64,000 nt of DNA from Flavobacterium aestivum (GCF_026870175.2 NZ_CP113977.2:2418001-2482000), one strand, 5' to 3'; positions 1 through 9,396 are shown, numbered from the stretch's first letter. Numbers and translations are program-made. Notes: generated by a model not told the origin, from the letters alone.

Positions 1-456
1 TGGACGACAGAAATGATAGTACCCAATTTTGAAATCTTTGGAAAAAGCATTCAAGGCGTTCTCTTTGGCTTTAGCATCTGGGGTACCAACACCTTCTGAT
101 ATTTTAATATATACAAAACTTGCACCTCCATTTTTTAAGGAATCCCAATCAATTTTCCCGTTGTGGTGTGATACATCTACTCCCAATTTGTAATTTTCAG
201 GAAGGTTGATTGGTAAACGAACCAATGGCGAGGTTGTCGAAGTGGTTAGTTTCATTAATCCACCAGCCCAATAATATTGGTTTTGTTTGTCTCTATACCA
301 TTTTCCTATACTGGGATTAGGAGTATTTAGAGTTTCTTCCAATTCTAATATTAATCCTTCATTAACGGTAGTTATGATGTTGCTTTTATCTTTTATATCT
401 GCTACCGGTGCTTTGCGCACATTAAGTTTTGGTACTATCACTTTATATTGTTCCAT
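1..456 (-). CDS. GH25 lysozyme with N-terminal SH3-like domain (partial, C-terminus beyond window)
   Basis: The 152 visible codons start at ATG 456 and stay open to base 1. Residues 1-70 resemble a bacterial SH3 domain (VPKLNVRKAP near the start). From about residue 92 the motif GVDVSHHNGKIDW appears, the hallmark first strand of glycosyl hydrolase family 25 muramidases, with the catalytic Asp at the start. It is followed by YIKISEG and YYHFCRP, also typical of the family. Family knowledge says such enzymes cleave the beta-1,4 bond of peptidoglycan. No signal peptide is seen, so the route to the wall is unclear. The start lies 2 bases after the stop of the upstream membrane gene, so the two are surely co-transcribed. 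The second catalytic Glu lies outside the window. Confidence 0.85.
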   Translation of the reverse strand, partial: MEQYKVIVPKLNVRKAPVADIKDKSNIITTVNEGLILELEETLNTPNPSIGKWYRDKQNQYYWAGGLMKLTTSTTSPLVRLPINLPENYKLGVDVSHHNGKIDWDSLKNGGASFVYIKISEGVGTPDAKAKENALNAFSKDFKIGYYHFCRP

Positions 457-458
457 AA

Positions 459-1910
459 TTATCCTATTGCTTCTGGGTTAGATGTATTATTTACGGTTAC
501 CTGAACTGGTGGTGTGGTTGGATTAGGAGTTGTGTTATTTTCTACACCTGGATCTTCTTTTTTGCCGGAAGCTCTAAGTTTAATCAGTCTTTGTAATAAA
601 TCGAACCAAAATGGAGCACCTAGACAAATCCCAAAGGCAAGTAATAGAAATCCTAGGGGTTTTCTTCCTTTGTAGAAATTTGAAGCAACATAACCTACTT
701 TTAGCTTATACCAATGGTTGTCATATAATGCTAACATTGCTGCATGATTATAAATTGCTGCTGAATCTTTAATTTTTTTGGGAGGTATTACTATATGTTT
801 TTTTACTGTATCGTGTAGTTTTTCTAACTCACAAATGTATTTTTTTACGGTGGTAACACTATCCTGTTTTAAGCCATAGTCACCCCAGCCTAGAGCTAAT
901 AAATTATTGGCTTCTTTGACTCTGCCGTTTAATTGTGCTTTTATTTTTTCGACTTCATTTTTATAATCTGCATATGATAAGCTATCGTTTTTTGTTTCGC
1001 TGTTGGGATTTAAAATTTGATTTGAAGAGCCATTATCATTGATTTTTTGTACTCTTCTGTCATTCTTTAATTCTTCAACACTTTTTATAGACATCTCGAT
1101 TAGCTTTTCTCTAGCGTCTTTGTCAGTACTAAGTTTTCCTGCTATATCAATAATGCTAACATTAAAGGTTATTGCTATAATTAATCCAATAAAGAACAAA
1201 GCAAATTGTGTCTGTCTTTTATACCAGCCACTAATTCTGTTCATGCTGTCATCATACCATGTTTCTAATTGTGTTGCAAATGTTTCAATATTTTGATAGC
1301 TTTTATCAAGATATAATGCAAAAATCTGTAAGATCTCTGGATCAATATACATTTCATTAGCCTTGAATTCTTCTTTAAACTTTGTGATGTCTATACTTTG
1401 AAGATATTTTACCAAATATTGTATTTTGATTATAGTTGGCGCATTTTCTAAATCAATAGTATTTGTAGTGTCGTTTTCTTTTACATATTTTAAAATATTT
1501 TCCTTGTGGCTTTCCCAGTATTTCTCTAAAACATCGATTAGTATGGTTGAGAAATTTTCTTTTGGGATATAGGATGGTATTGAAAATCGATCACTGGAAC
1601 CATAATTTTTTATAATAGGATGGTTGTAAAATGTATTTCCTAATTTTCCTTTTTGTTTTGGTCTGTAACCAATTATTAAGGAACCGAATTCCTTAAAGAT
1701 ATTTCCTATCGTCTTTAAAATACTTTTCCAAAGCCATTCTTTCTGTTTTGAATTAGATAACATCCCATCAACAATGCCTTTTTTTAGCATTCTTGCTCTT
1801 AAACTAAATAATGTTGCTATGGCTTCATTAATTGATGTGGCTAATAAACTATAGAGTAGAAAAATAAAAACTAATCCAATTGTTGTGTCTAATACAGGGG
1901 AATTTATCAT
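459..1910 (-). CDS. Uncharacterised membrane protein, three predicted membrane segments
   Basis: The 483-residue protein has a hydrophobic segment at about 9-30, a second at 235-257 and a third near 415-440. A long soluble region lies between the first two (about 45-230), and the C-terminus is a Pro/Thr/Asn-rich tail. Just before the second segment is the stretch WYDDSMNRISGWYKRQTQ (218-235). From memory a similar motif occurs in a broad set of uncharacterised bacterial membrane proteins, but I cannot name the family. The N-terminal segment with SINEAIATLFSLRARML also looks conserved in type. It is immediately upstream of the GH25 lysozyme (2-base gap), which suggests a joint role at the cell wall. 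Function unknown. Confidence 0.75.
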   Translation of the reverse strand: MINSPVLDTTIGLVFIFLLYSLLATSINEAIATLFSLRARMLKKGIVDGMLSNSKQKEWLWKSILKTIGNIFKEFGSLIIGYRPKQKGKLGNTFYNHPIIKNYGSSDRFSIPSYIPKENFSTILIDVLEKYWESHKENILKYVKENDTTNTIDLENAPTIIKIQYLVKYLQSIDITKFKEEFKANEMYIDPEILQIFALYLDKSYQNIETFATQLETWYDDSMNRISGWYKRQTQFALFFIGLIIAITFNVSIIDIAGKLSTDKDAREKLIEMSIKSVEELKNDRRVQKINDNGSSNQILNPNSETKNDSLSYADYKNEVEKIKAQLNGRVKEANNLLALGWGDYGLKQDSVTTVKKYICELEKLHDTVKKHIVIPPKKIKDSAAIYNHAAMLALYDNHWYKLKVGYVASNFYKGRKPLGFLLLAFGICLGAPFWFDLLQRLIKLRASGKKEDPGVENNTTPNPTTPPVQVTVNNTSNPEAIG

Positions 1911-2288
1911 AATTATTAGGTTTGTTCTTTTATATTTTAAATTTCATAGTGTTAGTAATAGAATAATTTATGAGCATAAGAATATGTTTTTTGATTATGC
2001 ATATTTCTTAGCCAGTTTTAGTTTATTCGTGAATTAGAATGTGGTGGATGGGTTTTCTAATTGCAAATGGATTCAAATGATAATCAGTTGAATATGGGAT
2101 TTGTTTTTGGAATTAATAAAGTTAAAATATAATTTGATATAAAATATAGAGAAGTTAATTATTGTTAAAATTTAGTTAATTGAAAGTTTTTTTAGATATT
2201 AATTAAAGCCTGGAAATAAATTATAGTTTTTTCTGAGAATTCTATTGATTTTCAATTAATTTTGAAAATCATAATTAAATACAATAAA
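1911..2288. other. Intergenic region between divergent genes, 378 bases, no gene seen
   Basis: This very AT-rich stretch separates the minus-strand membrane gene from the plus-strand small membrane gene. I see no convincing open reading frame, RNA gene or long inverted repeat. It should hold both promoters. A sequence TATAATTTG near 2130 is close to, but not exactly, the TAnnTTTG box. Confidence 0.4.
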
Positions 2289-2525
2289 ATGACAAAATTA
2301 CAAGTAAGAGCATTTCTATATAATCTAGGTTGCTTTGCAATATTGTTTATCTCATTCCGCTATTTGGTGGAGCAGTATACCAATTTATCAGGTTTTTGGA
2401 TTCCTATGACGGCTTTTGTGGCTGGAACTCTTTTGTCTCCAAAATTTCAAGCAGCAAAGACCAAAGACGGTGAAAAATTATTCATGTCTTGGTTGTTTAT
2501 AAAAGGGATTAAGGAAATAGGTTAA
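2289..2525 (+). CDS. Small conserved-type membrane protein (78 aa)
   Basis: I chose ATG 2289, giving a protein starting MTKLQVRAFL; an upstream TTG at 2262 would only add nine unlikely residues. Two hydrophobic stretches (about 8-27 and 36-55) predict two membrane passes, followed by a polar loop and a short aromatic C-terminal segment. No known domain is recognised. The reading frame looks genuinely coding and it ends at a strong hairpin terminator shared with the convergent DUF6048 gene. Function unknown. Confidence 0.6.
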   Translation: MTKLQVRAFLYNLGCFAILFISFRYLVEQYTNLSGFWIPMTAFVAGTLLSPKFQAAKTKDGEKLFMSWLFIKGIKEIG

Positions 2526-2541
2526 TCGACATAGATTATAT

Positions 2542-2591
2542 AAAAAAAGGAGTAAAATTGAATCTGTAAATTCAATTTTACTCCTTTTTTT
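2542..2591. terminator. Bidirectional rho-independent terminator
   Basis: A perfect 21-base inverted repeat (2542-2562 with 2571-2591, 8-base loop) has seven A on one side and seven T on the other, so it can stop transcription from both the plus gene ending 2525 and the minus gene ending 2608. Confidence 0.9.
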
Positions 2592-2607
2592 AGAAATAAA
2601 CTTTTAT

Positions 2608-3432
2608 TTATTTTTTAGGTGCTGTTGTTGTTTTTGGCGTAACTTTCTTTTTGTAGAGAGGGACAAAATAGGAAACAGTATAATTAAAACCTGCTCCAAA
2701 ACTTCCATCATAGGTTCTGTTAAATCCAGGAATATACAGATTCTCAAAATTACCAGGCTCTACATTTGTAACCAGTACTTTTAATTGTAAACTAAAACCA
2801 ACATATACATTATTAAATACTTTTACATTTACACCTGCTGCAACTTCAGCCCAACTAGCGGTTAATCCGTTGTGAATTTCTCCTGAAATTATACTTGGCG
2901 CTTTCCCAAAATATGGATTGGGATTATAGATGTCGTAATTGTTTAATTGCTCGCTAAATGTACTGAAGCCATAGCGTACTCCAAGAGTGATTAGATTTTC
3001 CATATCCAACCAATTCGTGTAAACATTGTAATCAAAACCTACTTTTGCATAAGATCCTTTAGTTGTAGTGTTCAATTGGGGATCGTCTACTGTGATTTTT
3101 TCATTACCAATCTCTCCAAACAAATAATACTTCTTTGTTAATCTATAATCACCAACAAAAGCAATTCCTTTGTAGTCAGAATCGTAAAGAGAACGAGCAA
3201 CTTTGTATAAATCGACCCCTACAATCAGTCCATAACGATCTGTTTTGGGAGGAATACTGTCTTTTTTTACTGCTTCTAATTTTTTTTCAGTTTTTTTCTG
3301 TGTAGTTGTTGCTGTTTCTGCTTTTTTAGGCTCTTGTGGAATACCAACGCTAGTGTTCAATTCTTGAGCTTGCACAAAAAACAATGAAAACAGAAAGAAA
3401 AAACTAAAAGTATATTTTAACGATTGTTTCAT
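2608..3432 (-). CDS. DUF6048 family outer membrane beta-barrel protein
   Basis: The 274-residue protein has a signal peptide (1-22, ending VQAQ), a Lys/Thr-rich linker (about 35-62), then alternating amphipathic strands to the end, as in small outer membrane barrels. I recognise it as the DUF6048 family, which in Flavobacteria sits with DUF6452 and rlmD, exactly as here. A Lys/Thr-rich tail follows the last strand. Its start overlaps the end of the DUF6452 gene by 29 bases in another frame, so the two are probably translationally coupled. A role in the envelope is inferred; the molecular function is unknown. Confidence 0.75.
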   Translation of the reverse strand: MKQSLKYTFSFFFLFSLFFVQAQELNTSVGIPQEPKKAETATTTQKKTEKKLEAVKKDSIPPKTDRYGLIVGVDLYKVARSLYDSDYKGIAFVGDYRLTKKYYLFGEIGNEKITVDDPQLNTTTKGSYAKVGFDYNVYTNWLDMENLITLGVRYGFSTFSEQLNNYDIYNPNPYFGKAPSIISGEIHNGLTASWAEVAAGVNVKVFNNVYVGFSLQLKVLVTNVEPGNFENLYIPGFNRTYDGSFGAGFNYTVSYFVPLYKKKVTPKTTTAPKK

Positions 3433-3943
3433 TTTCGTATGTTATGTTAGTTTGTGCCACTATCAGATATCGAATCCACTTTTCGTCTGCAGGAGTTGAA
3501 TCTGTTAGTATGTAAGGATTACTTTGATCTAATTTAAAAATGGTTTTGAAACCACAAGCTCTGGAAACATAAATATTTTCTCGAGTATATTTAAATTCCA
3601 AATTATCTTCGTTTACAATCAAAGGATTTTTATCGCCATAATTCAAAATAAACTTATACTTGACAACATCAGCATCTGTCTTCAATGGAAGTAATATACT
3701 GTTACCATTAGCCAAATATTTAGCGTCATCAATTCCTGTAGGATTCAAAATTACTCCTTGACTCATTCCTTCTCCAATGACTTTTAAATTCTTTACGTTT
3801 CTTTGTTGTGATGGAGTGGTGATGTCGTAAAACTTAATAAGCATCCTAGGTGTGGTAGGTGTAGCTGGATCACAAATATCATCCGGTTCACAACTGGATG
3901 ACGCGAAGCCGAGAATCAATAAAAAAGCAATTATTTTTTTCAT
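3404..3943 (-). CDS. DUF6452 family lipoprotein
   Basis: The 179-residue protein begins with a short lipoprotein signal ending SSC (Cys at about 18), followed by EPDDICDP. The rest is beta-rich and fits the DUF6452 family. It lies 12 bases after rlmD and overlaps DUF6048 by 29 bases, making a three-gene unit. I infer a surface or periplasmic lipoprotein partner of the DUF6048 barrel. No catalytic motif is visible. Confidence 0.75.
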   Translation of the reverse strand: MKKIIAFLLILGFASSSCEPDDICDPATPTTPRMLIKFYDITTPSQQRNVKNLKVIGEGMSQGVILNPTGIDDAKYLANGNSILLPLKTDADVVKYKFILNYGDKNPLIVNEDNLEFKYTRENIYVSRACGFKTIFKLDQSNPYILTDSTPADEKWIRYLIVAQTNITYENETIVKIYF

Positions 3944-3955
3944 CTATAAGTTGGC

Positions 3956-5368
3956 TTATCTTTTTTCCAAAAGGACTACATTTTCAACATGATGTGTTTG
4001 TGGGAACATATCTACTGGTCTCACTCGTGTTACCTTGTATTTTTCATCCATTAATGCTAAATCTCTTGCTTGTGTAGCTGAGTTACAACTTACATAAACC
4101 ACTCTTTCAGGAGCAATTTTTATAATTTGTTCAATTACGTCTTTGTGCATACCATCTCTAGGAGGGTCTGTGATAATTACGTCTGGATGACCGTGTTGTG
4201 CGATGAAACTATCGTTGAAAACCACTTTCATGTCTCCTACAAAGAACTCACAATTCGTTATTTCATTGCGCTCCGCATTCAATTTAGCATCTTTAATTGC
4301 TTCAGGTACACTTTCTACTCCAATAACTTTTTTCGCTTTTTTAGACACGAATTGAGCTATTGTTCCAGTTCCGGTATATAAATCATATACGATTTCGTTT
4401 CCGGTGAGTCCAGCAAAATCTCTGGTTATTTTGTACAATTCATAGGCTTGATCCGAGTTGGTTTGGTAAAAAGATTTAGCATTGATACTAAATTTTAATC
4501 CTTCCATTTCTTCCAAGATGTAATCTCTTCCTTTGTACAATTTTATGTCGGTGTCGTATAAAGTGTCGTTTGCTTTATTGTTAACCACATATTGTAATGA
4601 TGTAATTTGAGGGAATTTCGCGTATAGGTGATCCAGAATCAATTCTCTGTTGGCTTTATCATCTTCAAAAAACTGAATCAAAACCATGATTTCTCCTGTA
4701 GATGCCGTTCTTAACATCAAGGTTCTTAACAAACCTTCATGGGCTCTAGGATTAAAGAAAGTCAAGCCATGCTCATTAGCAAAAGCACGAACTTCATTAC
4801 GAATTGCATTTGATGGGTCTTCTTGTAAATGACATTTGTTGATGTCAAGGATTTTGTCCCACATTTTTGGAATATGGAAACCAAGGGCATTCCTGTTTCC
4901 TAAATCTTCATCGCTTCCTATTTCGGCTTCGGTCAACCAACGGCTGTTCGAAAACGAAAATTCCATTTTATTTCTATAAAAAAACTTTTTTTCTGAACCT
5001 AAAATTGGTTCAAATTCAGGAAGTTCTATTTTGCCAATGCGTTGCAAATGGTTTTGTACCTCATTTTGTTTGAAGAACAACTGTTGGTCGTAATTCATGT
5101 TTTGCCATTTACAACCACCACAAACACCAAAGTGTTCGCAAATTGGGTCCACGCGATGCTCTGATAATTCATGAAAATGAACCGCTTTTCCTTCATAATA
5201 AGCTTTACGCTTCTTGAAAGTTTGCACATCTACCACATCCCCAGGAACCACATTTGGGATAAAAATTACTTTTCCGTCGGGAGCTTTTGCCACCGAAACG
5301 CCTTTTGCACCAGCATCAAGGACTTTTATTTGATGAAAGACAACTTTGTCTGTATTTTTCTTTGCCAT
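3956..5368 (-). CDS. rlmD: 23S rRNA (uracil-1939-C5)-methyltransferase RlmD
   Basis: The enzyme methylates a uridine of 23S rRNA using S-adenosylmethionine. The 470-residue protein has an N-terminal TRAM-like domain (about 5-65). Three cysteines, C77, C83 and C86, lie in CEHFGVCGGCKW, and with a later Cys (in INKCHL) they fit the 4Fe-4S site of the family. The methylase domain follows, with VYDLYTGTGT for cofactor binding, the DPPRDGMH loop, and the catalytic Cys at 428 in YVSCN. Length is normal. The closely related RlmCD/RumA-type enzymes of other phyla can target more than one site, so the exact uridine is inferred. It heads the run into DUF6452 and DUF6048. Confidence 0.92.
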   Translation of the reverse strand: MAKKNTDKVVFHQIKVLDAGAKGVSVAKAPDGKVIFIPNVVPGDVVDVQTFKKRKAYYEGKAVHFHELSEHRVDPICEHFGVCGGCKWQNMNYDQQLFFKQNEVQNHLQRIGKIELPEFEPILGSEKKFFYRNKMEFSFSNSRWLTEAEIGSDEDLGNRNALGFHIPKMWDKILDINKCHLQEDPSNAIRNEVRAFANEHGLTFFNPRAHEGLLRTLMLRTASTGEIMVLIQFFEDDKANRELILDHLYAKFPQITSLQYVVNNKANDTLYDTDIKLYKGRDYILEEMEGLKFSINAKSFYQTNSDQAYELYKITRDFAGLTGNEIVYDLYTGTGTIAQFVSKKAKKVIGVESVPEAIKDAKLNAERNEITNCEFFVGDMKVVFNDSFIAQHGHPDVIITDPPRDGMHKDVIEQIIKIAPERVVYVSCNSATQARDLALMDEKYKVTRVRPVDMFPQTHHVENVVLLEKR

Positions 5369-5447
5369 AGCGCAAAAATAAGGCTTTGGATTTATTTATG
5401 GTTTTTAATTCTAATTTTTTTTTATAAAAATCAAGTGAAGAGAGTGT

Positions 5448-5915
5448 TTACTCAAAATTATCTTTCCAGTCTTTGGTAGCAATTGCTGATGCCTTATTTT
5501 CTGCATTCATCGTTACACGAAGTTCCTTATTTGCTTTAGCGTATTCAAAAAGTGCCTTGAACCGAAACACATTGGTATTGTCGGTTTTGTTAGGCATCAT
5601 TTCTATAAATTCAAGATCCTTAAATTGACCATACTTCAAGTTGTATTTTACGCAAATCTGTTTTACGTTTTTTGGGGTTGAGTTCGCTATGACTTTTTCT
5701 GTAGCTTCATTAGGTGTAAATGGTTTGAATTTAGAGGTGTTGCAGGCCGTTAAGATTCTTTTACCTAAGTCATAAGCCTTATTTTTTTGCACTTCTTCTT
5801 CTGCACTCATTTCCTTAGGAAGAACACTTCTTCCTTCGGTAGATTTCGCATTTATATTTTTGGATTTACAGCCCAACAACGAAATTATACAGCATAGTAT
5901 GATTACTTTTTTCAT
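5448..5915 (-). CDS. Hypothetical lipoprotein (155 aa)
   Basis: A lipoprotein signal (MKKVIILCCIISLLGC, Cys 16) is followed by a polar, lysine-rich linker and a compact domain of about 100 residues ending in DNFE. Two cysteines (in TACNTS and KQICVK) could form a disulfide. I do not recognise the family. It stands 79 bases upstream of rlmD on the same strand and might be read through into it. Function unknown. Confidence 0.7.
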   Translation of the reverse strand: MKKVIILCCIISLLGCKSKNINAKSTEGRSVLPKEMSAEEEVQKNKAYDLGKRILTACNTSKFKPFTPNEATEKVIANSTPKNVKQICVKYNLKYGQFKDLEFIEMMPNKTDNTNVFRFKALFEYAKANKELRVTMNAENKASAIATKDWKDNFE

Positions 5916-6168
5916 AATATGTAAATTTTATTGATTTTATCGACAGTATATATGATGATTGTCAAATTGTATTCGAGGCTTATAATTTTTTTAAAATCGA
6001 TAGTGTATCTTACTGTAATACATAAAGATAAGAAAATAAAGTGTGAATTGGTTTTACTTTGTTGATTTTCAAATTATTACAATAAATAAAAGGAGACGTA
6101 ATGAAGTAATAGGAGGGATGAATAGGATTTTGTAGTTAACAGGATAAGGTTAATTCAATTTGATTCTA

Positions 6169-6894
6169 TTACATTTTAATGAACGATAAAATGGAATTCA
6201 AAATTATTTTTTGCTGTTCTTCTCTGTTTATGCTCGCTTTGTCGTCTCCCAATTGTGAACCATAGTATCCAAATTGAGAATGGTTTCCACCTTTAATTAG
6301 AACATATTTGGTGGTTATCGGTAATTTTGGTTTGTTTCGGTTAACTGATTTTGTATCGGCAAGTCCATCATTAGAACCAGATATTTTCATTATAGGAATC
6401 GATGATTGTGAAAGGTCAAAATCTCTAGGATGTGATGTGCCCAATAGAATCAATTTGTCTATTAATGTGGGGTTTTCATAAACAAATTGAGCTGCCATCA
6501 TTCCGCCTTTGGAATGTCCTGCCAAAATATATTGTTTGGTACTGTCTTTAAAGAGATCAATTTCTTTGGGTATATTATAACCGTAGGAGGGTTGTCTCCA
6601 AGGCATTTTAATAATTATGCTTTTATATCCGTTTTCGGCAATTTTCCTGCAAAGAGGAGCATAGGCATCAGCAGCAACCATAGCACCCGGATAAAAAATA
6701 AAAACTTTTTGATAGCTTTTTTTCGGTGTAAAAGAAATGATGTTTTCTGTGTTGATTACCTGAATAGATGAATTGCTTTGAAGGATTGCTTCATCAACTC
6801 CTTTTGTTTGGAATGAAATTACTATCCAAAGAATGAAGCAAATACCAAATGTAATCCATAACCTTTTGAATATTTTTATTTTTTGGTGCTTCAT
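6169..6894 (-). CDS. Membrane-anchored alpha/beta hydrolase
   Basis: The 241-residue protein has one N-terminal membrane segment (about 11-28) and then an alpha/beta hydrolase fold. The nucleophile is Ser128 in GHSKGG, the acid probably Asp176 in GSNDG, and the base His205 in GGNHSQFGYYG. The last motif is typical of the alpha/beta hydrolase_5 group. Substrate cannot be told from sequence; esterase or lipase activity in the periplasm is inferred. It stands alone, with 250 bases of gene-free DNA upstream of the neighbouring lipoprotein gene end. Confidence 0.8.
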   Translation of the reverse strand: MKHQKIKIFKRLWITFGICFILWIVISFQTKGVDEAILQSNSSIQVINTENIISFTPKKSYQKVFIFYPGAMVAADAYAPLCRKIAENGYKSIIIKMPWRQPSYGYNIPKEIDLFKDSTKQYILAGHSKGGMMAAQFVYENPTLIDKLILLGTSHPRDFDLSQSSIPIMKISGSNDGLADTKSVNRNKPKLPITTKYVLIKGGNHSQFGYYGSQLGDDKASINREEQQKIILNSILSFIKM

Positions 6895-7061
6895 TGATAG
6901 GTTGTATTTTTTTTTTAACGCATAAATTTAAAGAAAATGATAGTAATGATGGTAAGTTAATTAATAATATAAAAATAAATTAATACTGACTTCATATTGA
7001 TATAATCTAATTTAGATATCTGGATTACAGATTGTAAGGTGGTTTTTTGAGTTTGTTGTTA

Positions 7062-8153
7062 TTATTGTTTTGGTTTAGCATCGCTTAATAGAATAGATAA
7101 AGTCTTAAGGCTTTCGGTTCGATCAGCGATAAGTTTTATGATGCTAATGAATGGGATAAATAAAATCATTCCTGATACTCCCCAAATAATTCCGCCAACA
7201 ATAATCATAATCAAAATAGCGAGTGTGTTTATCTTTAAGCGACTTCCTATTGCATAAGGAAAAATAACATAAGCTTCGAGTACCTGAACTACTGAAAATA
7301 TTGCGATAACGCCCAAAGGATACCAAATAGAATTAAACGTTATCCAAGCCACTGTAATTGGTAGAAGAGAAGATACTATAATACCAACGTAGGGTATAAA
7401 CGTAAGGATTGAAGCGGTAAAACCAAAAAGGAAAGGATAAGGAATGCCAATAATGGCGAGTCCAATGCTATTCAAAATTCCAACTATCAGATAAACCAGT
7501 AATATTCCTTTTATGAATTTATAATACTCATGTATGGTTTCAATAATGATTTCGTGTATCATTTCCTTTTTGTCCGAAGGGAAAATTTGATATAGTGTCT
7601 GAATCAATAATTGACGATAAAAAAGTATCAGTGCCGAAAAGATGGGAATTATTAAAAGATAATATAATGACTCCGAAAAGGAGTAAACGGTATTTTTAAG
7701 GAATGTAAATATTTGAGTACTTGAATTGTTTATTGCATTTTTAATATAATTCTGTTGTTTCTCTTCGTTTACGCCAAATTGTTCCGTCAGAAATACACTT
7801 AGCTGATTTAGCGTTTCTTCTAGCTTTAGCTCTAATGTTTGCCATTCATTCGAAAATTGAAGAATTTGAGAGAAGAGTAAATATAAAATAGTACCAAAAA
7901 AGATAACAACTGTAACCAAGGAAAGACCAATTGCTAGATTCGGATGTATTCCATTTTTTTCCATCCATTTGCAAAGAGGATAAAGTATAAAACTGACAAG
8001 CATTGCAAAACTGAGCGGGATGAATAACGTTTTTCCAAAGTATAGCAGCACTAAGATAAGAACGATGTATTGAAGAATTTCTAAAGCTGAAATACTTTTT
8101 GAAATATCAGACTGAATAGGCTTTTTGGGAATTGGTACCATATGCGTTTGCAT
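7062..8153 (-). CDS. AI-2E family transporter (putative permease)
   Basis: The 363-residue protein has a pattern of about eight membrane segments: two pairs near the N-terminus (about 26-85), a soluble segment (about 95-150), and more helices to the C-terminus. The C-terminal block with PYAIGSRLKINTLA and GGIIWGVSGM is the signature of the AI-2E transporter family (formerly PerM/UPF0118). Members export various small molecules or act as sodium/proton antiporters, so the cargo is unknown. Start at 8153 is taken; a second Met four residues later is possible. It appears to be monocistronic. Confidence 0.88.
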   Translation of the reverse strand: MQTHMVPIPKKPIQSDISKSISALEILQYIVLILVLLYFGKTLFIPLSFAMLVSFILYPLCKWMEKNGIHPNLAIGLSLVTVVIFFGTILYLLFSQILQFSNEWQTLELKLEETLNQLSVFLTEQFGVNEEKQQNYIKNAINNSSTQIFTFLKNTVYSFSESLYYLLIIPIFSALILFYRQLLIQTLYQIFPSDKKEMIHEIIIETIHEYYKFIKGILLVYLIVGILNSIGLAIIGIPYPFLFGFTASILTFIPYVGIIVSSLLPITVAWITFNSIWYPLGVIAIFSVVQVLEAYVIFPYAIGSRLKINTLAILIMIIVGGIIWGVSGMILFIPFISIIKLIADRTESLKTLSILLSDAKPKQ

Positions 8154-8441
8154 TTTAACGGTTAAGGTATTATTCAGTTACATTCAATGGCTTCTTGAGT
8201 GTAAGATGTTGAATTACAAGGTACAAAATATTATGGAAACGGCATTCTATGTTTTACTCATTATTGGGTTTTCAATAAAAGAATCTGTTTTTAAGTTCGT
8301 TTTTTATATTAAAAAAGCTAAATTTGAGTAAGTTAAAGACTATTATTATGAAATGAACATGATATAGATTTGATATGCTAAATGAAGTTCGATGATAGTA
8401 ATAAGATAAATGACCATTAAAAACTAATAAATAAAAAACAT

Positions 8442-8852
8442 ATGAAAAGAAACGCAACCGCAGTCTGGAATGGTTCATTAAAAGAAGGAGCCGGAAAATT
8501 AACAACACAAAGTACAACTTTGCAAAATACACAATACTCGTTCAAATCCCGATTTGAAGAAGGAATAGGGACCAATCCTGAAGAGCTTGTTGCCGCAGCA
8601 CATGCGGGATGTTTTACAATGCAACTTTCTGCTTTCATCGGTGAAACAGGTGCAGAAATCGAAAGTATAGAAACTAGATGCGATATTAATTTAGTTGAAG
8701 GAACAATTATCAGTTCACACTTAACGGTCAATGCTAAAGTAAAAGAGATTTCGAATGAAACTTTTCAAGAATTAGTTACAAAAGCAGAAAAAAATTGCCC
8801 AATTTCAAAATTATTGAATACCGAAATTAGCACAACAGCAACTTTGGTTTAG
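8442..8852 (+). CDS. OsmC family peroxiredoxin
   Basis: OsmC/Ohr proteins reduce organic hydroperoxides in the cytoplasm with a cysteine pair. The 136-residue sequence has the two expected cysteines, C57 (in AHAGCFTM) and C119 (in EKNCPISK), plus the early Arg/Glu region. Length is normal. It fits the OsmC rather than the Ohr subgroup because of GTNPEELVAAAHAGC. It is a single gene, converging with the membrane gene at 8941 and ending at a hairpin. Confidence 0.92.
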   Translation: MKRNATAVWNGSLKEGAGKLTTQSTTLQNTQYSFKSRFEEGIGTNPEELVAAAHAGCFTMQLSAFIGETGAEIESIETRCDINLVEGTIISSHLTVNAKVKEISNETFQELVTKAEKNCPISKLLNTEISTTATLV

Positions 8853-8869
8853 CAAGAAGAATAAAATAT

Positions 8870-8899
8870 AAGGTTCCGTTTAGCAATAAACGGAACCTT
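8870..8899. terminator. Hairpin terminator after OsmC gene
   Basis: A perfect 13-base stem (8870-8882 with 8887-8899) and 4-base loop follow the stop at 8852. The T tract downstream is interrupted (TGGTTTTTG), so termination strength is uncertain. Confidence 0.7.
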
Positions 8900-8940
8900 T
8901 GGTTTTTGATGTATTCTTAAATTTATGCAATTAGAATATG

Positions 8941-9384
8941 CTATGCTTTCCTTTTAATCAATTCGTAGTTTACAATTGATAAAACATAAAAAAAGGAATC
9001 AGCTGATATCTTTCCTAAAATAATTCCAAGGAAATAATTTCCGGTTAGTATTGGCATCCAGTACATACAAAAGGGCCGAATAAAAAAGAGGTCTAAAGCT
9101 GCAGGATAACCAAACTCGAGAAATAAATTTCGGATTAGATGAGCGATTTCTTTTAGAGTAACAGTTTTGTTGTCTAGCTTATTTTTGGATACTTGTGTTT
9201 TATAGGATCTGTAAACCATGATGCCATAAAAAGCAAAATATTCAGCAAATGTTATGATATAAGCTGTCGTTAACGCACTAAAAATCCTGCTGAATTGTGA
9301 CGCAATCAATGCGGCGCTAGTGGCTGCAAGCTCAGAATATTTATAGCGATCAAACCACTCTTTGAAATTAGATTTATTGAACAT
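8941..9384 (-). CDS. Hypothetical membrane protein next to ArsR regulator
   Basis: The 147-residue protein has four hydrophobic stretches, about 20-37, 41-58, 92-112 and 114-135, separated by a basic loop (TQVSKNKLDNK). No motif is recognised. It starts 12 bases after the ArsR gene on the same strand, so the two form an operon diverging from the P450/ABM genes. A role as a transport or sensing partner in that cluster is only inferred. Confidence 0.65.
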   Translation of the reverse strand: MFNKSNFKEWFDRYKYSELAATSAALIASQFSRIFSALTTAYIITFAEYFAFYGIMVYRSYKTQVSKNKLDNKTVTLKEIAHLIRNLFLEFGYPAALDLFFIRPFCMYWMPILTGNYFLGIILGKISADSFFYVLSIVNYELIKRKA

Positions 9385-9396
9385 ATTTTTTATAAT

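Noticed and set aside
8125..8331. Plus-strand frame overlapping the AI-2E permease start
   Set aside because: It overlaps a confident gene on the other strand and has no recognisable motif.
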